DNA of 64,000 nucleotides, taken from CAZRXG01 sp964603985. GTDB lineage: Bacteria; Chloroflexota; Anaerolineae; Aggregatilineales; UBA3940. The position numbers and the translations under genes were made by a program. Location: contig CAZRXG010000001.1 in assembly GCA_964603985.1 (NCBI GenBank), forward strand, positions 241,573 through 305,572. Direction: 5' to 3'. The number at the start of each line of letters is the position of its first letter. Within the stretch, counting starts at the first letter, position 1. The notes beneath the pieces were generated by a model. It made no database searches, was not told the origin of the DNA, and was given only the letters and a program-made list of their open reading frames with translations. Positions 17,659 through 26,400 of this stretch are shown here, in pieces.

Positions 17659-19086
17659 CTACCTTTCCTGGGCCAGTTCTGCGGCCCGCTCAAAAGCGCT
17701 CACGATCTTGTAGTAGCCGGTACAGCGGCACAGGTTGCCGGTGATGCTCTGCTGAATCTCCCGGCGGGTGGGCGCGCGGCGTTCCTCAAGCAGCTTGGCA
17801 CCCGCCATCAAGAAGCCCGGCGTGCAGTACCCGCACTGTACAGCCCCCTCCTCAACAAACGCCTGCTGGATCGGGTGCAGCCGCCCGTTCTCGGCCAGGC
17901 CCTCAACCGTCACGATCCTGGCCTGGTGGGCGCGCGGTGCTGCGACCATGCAGGACATCACCGCCACGCCGTCCAGGAAGACGGTGCAGGCCCCGCATTC
18001 GCCCTCGGCGCAACCCTCTTTAGTGCCCGTCAGCCAAGCATCCTCGCGCAGCATGCGCAGCAGCGTCTTGTGATTGGCTCCCCGGATGGTCACGTCCTGG
18101 CCGTTGATCGTCGTCTCGATTGGCTCTTCGTCGCCGTGCCGGAGGCCCTCCGCCAGCCCCTCCTTGACGAGTCCCTTCCCCGGCCCCCACAGCATGACAG
18201 GGTTATCCGGGTGCCCGACGCGCTCTGTGCCATCTGTCAGGGCCGTCAGTGCGCGGCGAACCAGTACTTTGACCATCTCTCGACGGTAGCCCGCCGAGCC
18301 GCGCACGTCGTCAATGGGTCGGGCCTCCTGCGATGCCCGCTCTGCCGCCTTCCGGATCACCTCTGGCGTGAGCGGCTTCCCGGTCAGCGCTTCCTCCGCC
18401 TCCGGCGACCGGATGATCGTCGGGGCAACGCTGCCCTGCGTGATGCGCGCCTCGGCAACCGTGTCCCCGTCGAAGCGCAGGACGGCGGCCACGTTCACCA
18501 CCGAGATCGCCTGGGCGCGCCGCAGGCCCAGCTTGAGGAAGGTGCCCCGCCAGCTCTCCGCGTCGAGGGGCGGGAAGCTGATGTCGGTCAGCAGTTCGTC
18601 CGGCTGCATGACGGTTTTCCGCACGCCGGTGTAGAAGTCCTCAAGCGGCACGACCCGCTCCCCCGACGCCGACCGCAGCGTGACCCGCGCACCCAGCGCC
18701 CACAGGGGGGTGATGGTGTCGTTGGCGGGTGAGGCCGTGATCAGGTTGCCGGCTACCGTCCCCCGGTTGCGGATCTGCGGCGAGCCGACCTTCCACGACG
18801 CCTGCGCCAGTGGGAAAGCTTGCTCGATGATCAGAGATGAGCCAGCAATGTGGTTATGCGTCACCAGCGGGCCGATGTGGATCAACCCATCACTCCCCGG
18901 CGCGATCGTATCCAGGCCGGGGATGCGGGTGATGTCGATCAGGACACTCACGTCGGGGCGCAGGCCCCGTTCAAGCTCGATGATAATGTCTGTGCCACCG
19001 GCGATCACCCGCGCCTGCTCTTGGTGTTCCGCCACCAGCGCGAGCGCTTCGTCAAGTGTCGCCGGGGTGAAGTATGTCTGCCACAT
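17659..19086 (-). CDS. Fused FAD and [2Fe-2S] subunit of molybdenum hydroxylase
   Basis: The N-terminal part (about 300 residues) is the FAD-binding subunit, with AGGTDIIIELERG, IRNRGTVAGNLITASPAND and the CO-dehydrogenase flavoprotein C-terminal region. The last 155 residues are the ferredoxin-like small subunit. One cluster is bound by GCAEGECGACTVFLDG and a downstream Cys; the second by CGYCTPG and NLCRCTGY. These are usually two genes. The product should shuttle electrons from the molybdenum subunit at 13288-15504. The ATG at 19086 was chosen because GAAAGGA is upstream and the sequence begins like other FAD subunits; a TTG at 19140 is the longer alternative. Confidence 0.92.
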   Translation of the reverse strand: MWQTYFTPATLDEALALVAEHQEQARVIAGGTDIIIELERGLRPDVSVLIDITRIPGLDTIAPGSDGLIHIGPLVTHNHIAGSSLIIEQAFPLAQASWKVGSPQIRNRGTVAGNLITASPANDTITPLWALGARVTLRSASGERVVPLEDFYTGVRKTVMQPDELLTDISFPPLDAESWRGTFLKLGLRRAQAISVVNVAAVLRFDGDTVAEARITQGSVAPTIIRSPEAEEALTGKPLTPEVIRKAAERASQEARPIDDVRGSAGYRREMVKVLVRRALTALTDGTERVGHPDNPVMLWGPGKGLVKEGLAEGLRHGDEEPIETTINGQDVTIRGANHKTLLRMLREDAWLTGTKEGCAEGECGACTVFLDGVAVMSCMVAAPRAHQARIVTVEGLAENGRLHPIQQAFVEEGAVQCGYCTPGFLMAGAKLLEERRAPTRREIQQSITGNLCRCTGYYKIVSAFERAAELAQER

Positions 19087-19143
19087 GAAGTTGATCGTAT
19101 CCTTTCGTGCCGGTGATTGACTGGTGACTATCCGGGCCAACGA

Positions 19144-19587
19144 TCACCTCTGGGTGAGCGGCCCCTTATTGCCGTAAAAGTTATCAACCTTTGGCCCCTG
19201 CTGGCCTGCTGCCTCTATCGCCTCACGGAGTGCGCTCTCCTCGGCAGGGACGCCCTCGACCACACCTGTTCCCTCCATGTGGAAGGAAGCCGGGTTTGTC
19301 GAATCCAGCGTCAAAATCCAGTATTTACGCTCTCCCTGGGAGAGCCTGCCACGGTCGTCAAAAACCGATGGCTTACTGGTATGCGAGAGCGCCCACGTCA
19401 GCCTCCTGCCCTGCCGGACAGGCCCCTCAATCAGATGGCGCTTGATGACGCACGGCTTGCGGAGCAGGCTGTACCGGATCTTCGCGGGTGGCCACATCCT
19501 TTCCCCAAGCTCGTCAAGCAGGGATCTGACAACAGGCGACCACCTTTCGGCCAATGCCCTCAACTCCGGCTCACGAATTCGCCCCAT
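19144..19587 (-). CDS. Hypothetical protein
   Basis: This protein of about 147 residues was not recognised. It is rich in basic residues (RYSLLRKPCVIKRHLIEGPVR) with beta-strand character in the middle (KYWILTLDSTNPASFHMEG). It sits 57 bases upstream of the FAD/FeS fusion in the same direction. The start is uncertain: ATG 19587 and GTG 19602 are both possible and neither has an ideal ribosome site. Confidence 0.5.
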   Translation of the reverse strand: MGRIREPELRALAERWSPVVRSLLDELGERMWPPAKIRYSLLRKPCVIKRHLIEGPVRQGRRLTWALSHTSKPSVFDDRGRLSQGERKYWILTLDSTNPASFHMEGTGVVEGVPAEESALREAIEAAGQQGPKVDNFYGNKGPLTQR

Positions 19588-19677
19588 TGTCTCGCCGCCC
19601 ACCCCCTCCGATCAGCCGCCGCCAGATTAATTATAGCATCAGAATCAGCCGCTGTTTTCGTCCTGAGTCTACGCCGT

Positions 19678-22530
19678 CTACGGCCCGGATTCAACCTCCA
19701 GGCCCTCGACGGGCAGTACTACCGCGTCGAGGCTGTCGCCTGTCAGCAGGCGCTCAAAGGTGACGGGGTCATACAGCCCCACTTGAATCCTGATCGGCCC
19801 GGCATACGGCTCCCCAAACGTCATCGGGTGCTCGTCGATCAGATACTCACCTTGCAGCCAGCCGCCGGTGGGCCGGGCTCCGTAAACCGGCACGCCGTCG
19901 TGCTGCCCGACCAGGCGGCCATCCGCACTCAGGATGTGCGTGAACACGACGTAATTCTTGCCCGGCTCACCGTCGACCAACGCCTGCCAGTACAGCGTCA
20001 GCACGAGCACGCTCTCGCCGGTGAGTGGGTCGGGTACGTCCAGCCGGTAGCCCAGCAGCCGGATCGCGTCGCCGAAGGTTGTCTCGTGCGGCGTTTCGAC
20101 GACCGGTCGCTCTGTGATCCGCTCGAAGCCCAGGATCTCAACCTGCCCCAGCGTGACCCGCTCGTCACCGACCCACAGCACCAGGTCAGCCGGCCCCGAT
20201 TCCGCCTCCCCGCTTACCTGGAGCGCGCGCAGGTCAAGCCAGGGTGTGCCTGTCGGCACGTCGGCAGGCTGACGCCCCTGCAAGGGTGGGCCGTCGTCCT
20301 CTGCCAGGATAGCGCCATCCTGCACCAGTTGCAGCCGGGTTCCCGCCTTCACCACCCGGTACGGCTCCGCCAGCCAGCTCAGCGCAACGCCGAGCCTCCC
20401 TCCCGGTGTGGTTGTGGGCCAGTCGGTGGCGTAGGCCGACAGATACCCGGACTCCACGCGGGTCAGGGCGAACGGGGGTGGGTCATCGTATACCCACCGT
20501 CGCGGCGACGAGCCGATGCGCACCTGCCCCAGCACAGCCTGCTGCCCGATGGGCGCGCCGTTGGCATCCCGCGCGTCGAGCGCCTGCCCGGTCTGGGCGT
20601 CGAGGAGCGTGATCCGGACTTCTGCCCCGATGGGCGGCGTACCGGGCAGCAGCGGCAGGATAAGATACTGCGTCGCCGTCTGGCCGGGCGACCACTCGCC
20701 GGTCGGAATACCGCCTTCTGCCAGCAGCAGCCCACTCGCCGAGCTCAGTTGCCAGCCGGTCTGCGGGTCGATGAGCCGCACCAGCGCAGCGTAGCGCCTG
20801 CCGGGAGCAAGCTCCGGTGCTGCCTGCCACCGCAGCGCCACCGTCACCGTGTCCCACGCCGCAAGTGACTGCCCCGCCAGCGAAAGCTCCTCCCAATGGA
20901 GGTTCACCGGCTCGAAGTCGGCAACTTCCGGCCTTGTGTCGGTGTCGAGCCGGTAGGTGTAGACGGTATACGCCTCGAAGTCTTCCCGCCCCTCCAGCCG
21001 CCCGAAGCGCTCCAGGTAGAAGGCCGCGATGTGCCGTGTGTCACTCCGTTCGGCGTGGAAGCGCAGCACGGCAACCCGGTCTTTGCCCCGCATAAACGCT
21101 ACCAGGTCGGCGGGTGTGCTGACTCCATCGTCAAACCCCGCCCGGAACAGCGGAGCCGGGCCGGTGTCGTAGAAGTCCAACGTGGAGTCGTAGGGATCGA
21201 GCGCGACGATGCCATCGCCTGCGCCGAAGTTCTCTCGCAGGTAGGTGGTCATCGCCCGCGTTGCGTCGTGGCGGTAGCCGAAGGTTGCCCCACTGTAGAT
21301 ATTGCTGCTGCCCTGCACGGCCACAAACGCGAGTGCCCCCGCCAGCGCGAGCACCGCTCCCCGCCTTGACGCCATCCGGAAGGTGCGTCCCCCCGCGCTG
21401 CCCCACAGCGCAGCCAGCACCCATGCCAGCAGAGCGAACAGCGGCCCGCTCATCATGATCAGGTAGCGCGGGTGAATCTTGCTGTTAACCAGCCAGAAGG
21501 CCAGTGTGGCGCCCGTCCCGGCTGCGACCAGCCAGAACAGGTCGGCGGCCAGCCTCCGGTGCGCGTGATTGACATCGGCGCGGGGATGCAGCAGAATCGC
21601 CAGCCCCAGGCAGAACAGCACCAGCACCCCCCATGACGCGGCCTGTAAAGGCGTGACCGGTCCGACATCCTCCCAGGGGATGCCCATCCAGTTGTGCCAT
21701 ACGGCGTTCCACAGGTCGGCGACGTTCAGCGTGCTGCCAACCAGCAGGTCGCTGCTCAACCCTCGATTGACGTAAACCGGGATCATTGGTGCGGTGAGAG
21801 CCAGCACTGCGCCCTGCGAAGCCAGCCAGCGCCACAGCCAGCTTTCACGGATGCGTGCAGCCCTATGCCCGGCAGACGGTATCTCGCGCAGCCACATCCA
21901 CCCGATGGCAGTGTGAACGCCCACCACCCCGAAGAGCATGAAGTTGTGTGTGTACAGGCCCAGCGCCTCGGCGATGACCAGCCTGCCCCACGTCCACCAC
22001 GCCTTGCCCCGCCCCCGCCGGATGTCAACCACGCTCTCGACCATGCCCAGCATCAGGATCGGCATCAGCGCATAATGACGCACTTCCTGTGCGTAGAAGA
22101 TCCACAGCGGCGAGATCGCTCCGATCAGCAGAGCAGCCATCCCGGCCCGGCGGCCAAACGCCTTGGTCGCAATGCGCCCCAGGTAGGCCACGCTGAGCAG
22201 CATGATCAGCAGGCTGAGATAGCGCAGCCCGAATTCGGTGCTGCCCGCCAGCTGGATCCAGCAGTGGAGCGGCACGAGGTAAAACGGATCGTGCAGCAGC
22301 GACAGCCCCCGGCGGATGGCCTCCAGCAGGGGATAGGTTGCCAGCTTCCAGCTATGTGCCTCGTCCCACCAGAAGTCCTTGACGCCCAGCCGGTGTATGC
22401 GTAGAGCGTATGCCAGCAGCAAAACAAGCACCGCCAGTGCATACGGCAACAGACGGTGCACCTCTTTCCTTGTGAGAGACGCACCGCCTGCGTCGTTGTT
22501 ATGCTTCTGCCGGGCAGGGATCGCGTGCAT
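19678..22530 (-). CDS. GT39/PMT-family membrane glycosyltransferase
   Basis: This 950-residue polytopic membrane protein has about eleven predicted helices in its N-terminal half. The GT-C hallmark KDFWWDEAHSW lies in the first extracytoplasmic loop and YAQEVRHYALMP in the second. Residues after about 500 form repeated extracytoplasmic beta domains similar to those of the gene at 9678 (VTVALRWQAAPE, VLTLYWQALVDG). It probably transfers sugars from a polyprenyl-phosphate carrier to protein or glycan outside the membrane. It interrupts the hydroxylase and F420 genes without obvious functional relation. Confidence 0.85.
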   Translation of the reverse strand: MHAIPARQKHNNDAGGASLTRKEVHRLLPYALAVLVLLLAYALRIHRLGVKDFWWDEAHSWKLATYPLLEAIRRGLSLLHDPFYLVPLHCWIQLAGSTEFGLRYLSLLIMLLSVAYLGRIATKAFGRRAGMAALLIGAISPLWIFYAQEVRHYALMPILMLGMVESVVDIRRGRGKAWWTWGRLVIAEALGLYTHNFMLFGVVGVHTAIGWMWLREIPSAGHRAARIRESWLWRWLASQGAVLALTAPMIPVYVNRGLSSDLLVGSTLNVADLWNAVWHNWMGIPWEDVGPVTPLQAASWGVLVLFCLGLAILLHPRADVNHAHRRLAADLFWLVAAGTGATLAFWLVNSKIHPRYLIMMSGPLFALLAWVLAALWGSAGGRTFRMASRRGAVLALAGALAFVAVQGSSNIYSGATFGYRHDATRAMTTYLRENFGAGDGIVALDPYDSTLDFYDTGPAPLFRAGFDDGVSTPADLVAFMRGKDRVAVLRFHAERSDTRHIAAFYLERFGRLEGREDFEAYTVYTYRLDTDTRPEVADFEPVNLHWEELSLAGQSLAAWDTVTVALRWQAAPELAPGRRYAALVRLIDPQTGWQLSSASGLLLAEGGIPTGEWSPGQTATQYLILPLLPGTPPIGAEVRITLLDAQTGQALDARDANGAPIGQQAVLGQVRIGSSPRRWVYDDPPPFALTRVESGYLSAYATDWPTTTPGGRLGVALSWLAEPYRVVKAGTRLQLVQDGAILAEDDGPPLQGRQPADVPTGTPWLDLRALQVSGEAESGPADLVLWVGDERVTLGQVEILGFERITERPVVETPHETTFGDAIRLLGYRLDVPDPLTGESVLVLTLYWQALVDGEPGKNYVVFTHILSADGRLVGQHDGVPVYGARPTGGWLQGEYLIDEHPMTFGEPYAGPIRIQVGLYDPVTFERLLTGDSLDAVVLPVEGLEVESGP

Positions 22531-22589
22531 GTGCTTGCCTGAGCGCGGTACTGGCGGCTTCTGATACGCCGGTCAGGCCCGCCGTTCTA

Positions 22590-23093
22590 TCAGGCGTCGT
22601 TGGGGTAGACCCGCCAGCCCAATGCCTCCAGGTCGGCATCGGGCACGTACTCCGGCGGGATGGCGATCAACGTCAGAACGGCCTCGGCTGCCACGCTGCC
22701 ATCCGGTAGCTGGATCTCACTGCGTGCCTGCGCCAGACGCCCCCGATCCCTGATCAGGTGACCGACCATCGTCAGCTCAGTCTCGGTGGGCACCGGCTTG
22801 CGGTACCGGATCTCCATCTTGGCCGTCATCATGAAGCGATCCGGGTCGGTGATCATGACCGTCCGCCCGGCGACTTCGTCCAGCATCGCGGCGACGACGC
22901 CGCCGTGCACCACGCCCGGATAGCCCTGGTACTTATCGCCAACCGTGTACTTCGCGCGCACTTCGTCAACGCCGTTGTCCTCGAAGCGCATCTGCAATCC
23001 GACCGGGCTTTCCAGCCCGCATACAAAACAGTGCTTCGAGTTAGGCTGCTGTGTGAACGTCTCGTCTGTACGGTCTTCGGTCGTCGTATCCAC
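22590..23093 (-). CDS. PaaI-type hotdog thioesterase
   Basis: This is a 167-residue hotdog-fold acyl-CoA thioesterase of the PaaI/4HBT class. The core motif HGGVVAAMLDEVAG includes the conserved His-Gly-Gly and the catalytic acidic residue, followed by a beta-strand with MEIRYRKPVP. An N-terminal CFVCG-x3-PVGL segment is seen in several members. The substrate is unknown. It lies 30 bases after the LLM oxidoreductase gene and is probably in the same transcript. Confidence 0.88.
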   Translation of the reverse strand: MDTTTEDRTDETFTQQPNSKHCFVCGLESPVGLQMRFEDNGVDEVRAKYTVGDKYQGYPGVVHGGVVAAMLDEVAGRTVMITDPDRFMMTAKMEIRYRKPVPTETELTMVGHLIRDRGRLAQARSEIQLPDGSVAAEAVLTLIAIPPEYVPDADLEALGWRVYPNDA

Positions 23094-23123
23094 AGATCCT
23101 CTGTTGTGTTGTCGTAGCGGGTT

Positions 23124-24122
23124 CTAGGTAACCGCAAAGGCGTCGATCATGGCCTTCACGTCAGGCCCCAGCGGATAGAGAATCGGGCAGGTGCAGCCGG
23201 TGTCGATGTACTCCTGCACCTTGGCGCGGCACTCGTCCGGTGTGCCCGCCGCTGCGACCATCTGCACCATCTCGTCCGGCACAAACTGCATCGCGTCCTC
23301 GATCTGCTCCTCGGTGGCAGGCCAGCCCAGGCGGGCCTTGATCTCGTTGACCATGCCCTCGTCTGCGCCCAGCGCCTTTTGAAAGTGGGGCTGCTGGGCG
23401 AGGTACTGGGTGATCAGCTTGCGTGCGCCGTCAAGCCCGCGCCTGCGATCCTCGTCCATCGAGCAGACGATAAGCTGCGGGCGGTCGAGGTCGTCAAGTG
23501 TTTTACCGGCCTTCTTCGCGCCTGCTTCCAATTGCTCCATCGCCGTGACGTTGTATTCAGGCTTGACCAGATAGTTCAGCACGACGCCGTCGGCGATCTC
23601 GCCGGTCAGCTCCAGCATCTTGGGGCCGGTTGCGCCGATGTAGATCGGGACGTTGCGCGGGCCTTTGCGCCCATGCACCACGTCTAGCTCAATGCCGGTC
23701 ACGTTGACGAACTCGCCGCTGAAGGTGACGGTCTCCGCGTTAAGCAACCGGCGCACCACCGTGACGACTTCGCGCATGGCCGTGAGCGGCTTGCGGCGCT
23801 CGATGCCCACATTTTTCGCCAGCGGGTCCCACCACGCCCCGATGCCCATCAGAATGCGGTCGGGGGCCAGGTCATCCAGCGTGAGGAAGGTGGTCGCGAT
23901 CAGGGCCGCGTTGCGCGTCCAGTTGTTGATCACGCCGGAGCCGACCTTGATCCGCCCGGTCGTCGCAGCAAAAGCCGCCATCGGGACAACGGCATCGCGC
24001 ACCAGCCGCGATTCGGCCTGCCACACGGCTTCGAAGCCTCTCTCCTCGGCGTACTGTACGTACTTGATCCCATCGGGGATGGGATGAGCGTCCTGCAGGT
24101 ACAAAGCAACTCGGTCTGGCAT
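23124..24122 (-). CDS. LLM-class F420-dependent oxidoreductase
   Basis: This is a luciferase-like (bacterial luciferase superfamily) TIM-barrel oxidoreductase of 332 residues, resembling F420-dependent methylenetetrahydromethanopterin reductase-type proteins. GSGVINNWTRNAALIA, GIGAWWDPLAKNVGIER and VPIYIGATGPKMLELTGEIADG fit the cofactor-binding loops. Because a full F420 biosynthesis operon lies immediately upstream, F420 rather than FMN is the likely cofactor. The ATG at 24122 has GAGGAGGAGCG before it; the upstream start at 24152 is rejected. The substrate is unknown. Confidence 0.87.
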   Translation of the reverse strand: MPDRVALYLQDAHPIPDGIKYVQYAEERGFEAVWQAESRLVRDAVVPMAAFAATTGRIKVGSGVINNWTRNAALIATTFLTLDDLAPDRILMGIGAWWDPLAKNVGIERRKPLTAMREVVTVVRRLLNAETVTFSGEFVNVTGIELDVVHGRKGPRNVPIYIGATGPKMLELTGEIADGVVLNYLVKPEYNVTAMEQLEAGAKKAGKTLDDLDRPQLIVCSMDEDRRRGLDGARKLITQYLAQQPHFQKALGADEGMVNEIKARLGWPATEEQIEDAMQFVPDEMVQMVAAAGTPDECRAKVQEYIDTGCTCPILYPLGPDVKAMIDAFAVT

Positions 24123-24178
24123 GATTCGCTCCTCCTCTGCCGGAACCACCACGCGGGCGCTCCTGCACCCGGACGTTG

Positions 24179-24805
24179 TTAACAGGCCGGTTCTATCAGA
24201 TTGTGCTCAAGCAGTGCATCACGATACAAATCAAGGTCTTCCGGGACGTCCACGTCCAGCGCCAGCGTCGGCGACTCATAGATGTGTACATCAACCCCGA
24301 TGGCCTCGGCCTCGGCGGCGTGCCTTTCAAAGCTGCCCCTTCCGTAGCGATAGGGAATCAGCCCCGGCGGGCGCACCAGCAGGATGTTGGAGCCGTCCCG
24401 GTGTCTGTCAGGCGCGATCACCACCACCGGAGGACGGGTCGCCAGTGCCAGCATCCCTTCGATGTCCTCCACGCACATCAAGGGAATGTCGGAGGCGACG
24501 ATCAGCACGCCCCGTGCCCCCCACGCAGTGACCGCGTTGGTGGCGCGTGTCAGCGCGTCGTTTAACTCCGGCGCGCCGCTTTCGGCCACGGTGTGCACGT
24601 CGAACTTGCGCACCAGCGAGAGTGCAGCGGTGTCGCGGCTCACAACCAGGATGCCGCCGATCCCTCTCGTTGCTTTGAGTGTTCCCAACGTTCTCTCCAG
24701 CATCGCCCGGCTGAGTATCTCGCGCTGCTCAAGGTTCAGCACGGGCGCTAAACGGCTCTTAGACCGGTTAAGCGGTTTAACTGGAACAATCGCCCAGATA
24801 TTCAC
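24179..24805 (-). CDS. cofC: CofC/FbiD-type phospholactate (or PEP) guanylyltransferase
   Basis: This protein activates 2-phospholactate, or phosphoenolpyruvate in many bacteria, with GTP for F420 side-chain assembly. PVKPLNRSKSRLAPVL and the VSRD and ASDIPLM motifs are typical of the nucleotidyltransferase fold. Translation probably starts at GTG 24805, which overlaps the cofD stop codon as GTGA and has AGAGGA at a good distance. This makes a 208-residue protein, normal for the family. The overlap indicates translational coupling with cofD. Confidence 0.92.
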   Translation of the reverse strand: MNIWAIVPVKPLNRSKSRLAPVLNLEQREILSRAMLERTLGTLKATRGIGGILVVSRDTAALSLVRKFDVHTVAESGAPELNDALTRATNAVTAWGARGVLIVASDIPLMCVEDIEGMLALATRPPVVVIAPDRHRDGSNILLVRPPGLIPYRYGRGSFERHAAEAEAIGVDVHIYESPTLALDVDVPEDLDLYRDALLEHNLIEPAC

Positions 24806-25764
24806 AATAAGTTTTCCTCTGACCAATGCAGCAACGTTTCAGCCAGGTCGATTTTATCGGACAGGGTTTCCATTAAGGTCTGCTGTACGGAGGTACGCAC
24901 ACCTGAAGCTTCTATCTCCGCACACAGCGGCCTGTCCACCTCGTCGAGTATGATGCCGTTCAGTAAATCCTCGTAGTGTCTGACAATCCCCACCGGCGAG
25001 ACGGCAAAACCAAGTTCTGCCAACAGCTTGGCTGCCGGCCCTTTCACAGCCTTCCCGCCGATGATAGGGCTGACGGCAACGCAGGGCACGGCGGTCTTTG
25101 CGATCCTCTCTCGAATACCCGGCACGGCGAGGATCGGGTCGATGCTCAGGAAGGGGTTCGATGGGCCAAACGCGATCAGGGTTGCCGCTTCCAACGCCTC
25201 GACCACCGCATCGGTTGGGCGGGCCTCGCTTGCCCCTTCAAAGCGGATGCTCCCGACGACCGGCTGCCACCGCTCGCGCACAAAGTACTCCTGAAAGGCA
25301 AGTGGTCCCCTATCGGTGTCCAGCCACGTCCTGACCGGCTGGTCGGACATGGGCAGGATGGCGCACTCGATTTCCAGCGCGGTGCACAGGTGTCGCGTCA
25401 CGCCCGTCAGCGTCGCCCCGTCGCGCAGCATCGCCGTCCGGACGACGTGGGTCCCCAGATCCCCATCGCCCAGCAGGAACCAGTCCGCCCCGCCGTAGCG
25501 CCTCACCATCTCCAATGCCTGGAAGGTGTCGTCGGCGATGCCCCAGCCCGTTCCGGGGCTTGCCAGACCGGCCAGCGTGTACATGACGGTATCCAGGTCG
25601 GGCGAGATGTGCAGGCCAAGAAGCTCGAAGTCATCGGCTGTGTTCACGATGATGGTCAACGCTTCCGGCGGCAGAATCTTCGACAGGCCCAGCGCGAGCT
25701 TGGCACCACCCACGCCGCCAACCAGCAGCACAACATGATCACGCAGGCGCCTGTTTGTCCTCAT
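24802..25764 (-). CDS. cofD: 2-phospho-L-lactate (phosphoenolpyruvate) transferase CofD
   Basis: CofD joins the activated lactyl or enolpyruvyl phosphate group to the deazaflavin FO, giving F420-0 or dehydro-F420-0. The N-terminal LLVGGVGGAKLALGL nucleotide loop, NTADDFELLGLHISPDLDTVMY, GDGDLGTHV and SPIIGGKAVKGP are all hallmark segments, and the length of 320 residues is standard. The ATG overlaps the upstream reductase stop as ATGA. FO synthase genes are not in this window. Confidence 0.95.
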   Translation of the reverse strand: MRTNRRLRDHVVLLVGGVGGAKLALGLSKILPPEALTIIVNTADDFELLGLHISPDLDTVMYTLAGLASPGTGWGIADDTFQALEMVRRYGGADWFLLGDGDLGTHVVRTAMLRDGATLTGVTRHLCTALEIECAILPMSDQPVRTWLDTDRGPLAFQEYFVRERWQPVVGSIRFEGASEARPTDAVVEALEAATLIAFGPSNPFLSIDPILAVPGIRERIAKTAVPCVAVSPIIGGKAVKGPAAKLLAELGFAVSPVGIVRHYEDLLNGIILDEVDRPLCAEIEASGVRTSVQQTLMETLSDKIDLAETLLHWSEENLL

Positions 25765-26384
25765 CGAAACGTAACGCGTGTCTCCAGTGGCTCACGGGTT
25801 TTTTGACGGGCCTCCGCCGGGTAGCCGAGCGTGATCACCCCCTGCGGCTCGTAGTCGGCGGGGAGGCCAAGAACCTCTCTGACGGTCTCCTGGCAGAACA
25901 GTGGGGCGCACATCCAACATGCGCCCAGTCCCTGCGCGTGCGCCATCAGCAGCAGGTTTTGTGCGGCCATTGCGACGCTCTGAACGGCCATCGTGTGCTC
26001 GAAACGCTGCCGCCGCCCGTCCGGGTAGGTATCCATGTCGGCCATCGTCAGGCAAACCAGCACCAGGATCGGCGCTCCGGCCAGCCGCCGCCTTGATCGC
26101 TCCGTGTCCTGCGCAATAGTTTCCTCATCCGCCCCATCCGCCCGCAGATCGTCGGCCAGCCTGACCGCCATCACGTCGGCCAGCCGCCGTCTGTCTTCGT
26201 CGCCGGTCAAAACCACGAAGCGCCAGGGTTGGCGATTGTGTGCCGATGGCCCCCAGCGGGCCGCTTCAAGCATCCGCACCAGCTTCGCGCGGGGAACCGG
26301 CTGCGGCTGGTAGCGGCGGATCGAGCGCCGCCCGCGCATGAGCGCCAGCAGATCTTTGGCTGAGTGTGATTCCGGTGCGTTCAC
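25761..26384 (-). CDS. Nitroreductase-family protein, FbiB C-terminal-domain-like
   Basis: This is an FMN-binding nitroreductase-fold protein with MRGRRSIRRYQPQPVP, PSAHNRQPWRFVVL and GLGACWMCAPLFC, ending in the ITLGYPAE segment. It resembles the C-terminal domain of mycobacterial FbiB, which reduces dehydro-F420-0 made from phosphoenolpyruvate. Here that domain is a separate gene between cofE and cofD. The chosen GTG at 26384 is preceded by GAGGTGAAG, which begins at the cofE stop; a start at 26459 would overlap cofE by 59 bases. Confidence 0.86.
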   Translation of the reverse strand: MNAPESHSAKDLLALMRGRRSIRRYQPQPVPRAKLVRMLEAARWGPSAHNRQPWRFVVLTGDEDRRRLADVMAVRLADDLRADGADEETIAQDTERSRRRLAGAPILVLVCLTMADMDTYPDGRRQRFEHTMAVQSVAMAAQNLLLMAHAQGLGACWMCAPLFCQETVREVLGLPADYEPQGVITLGYPAEARQKTREPLETRVTFR

Positions 26385-26400
26385 AGTTGTCCGCTTCACC

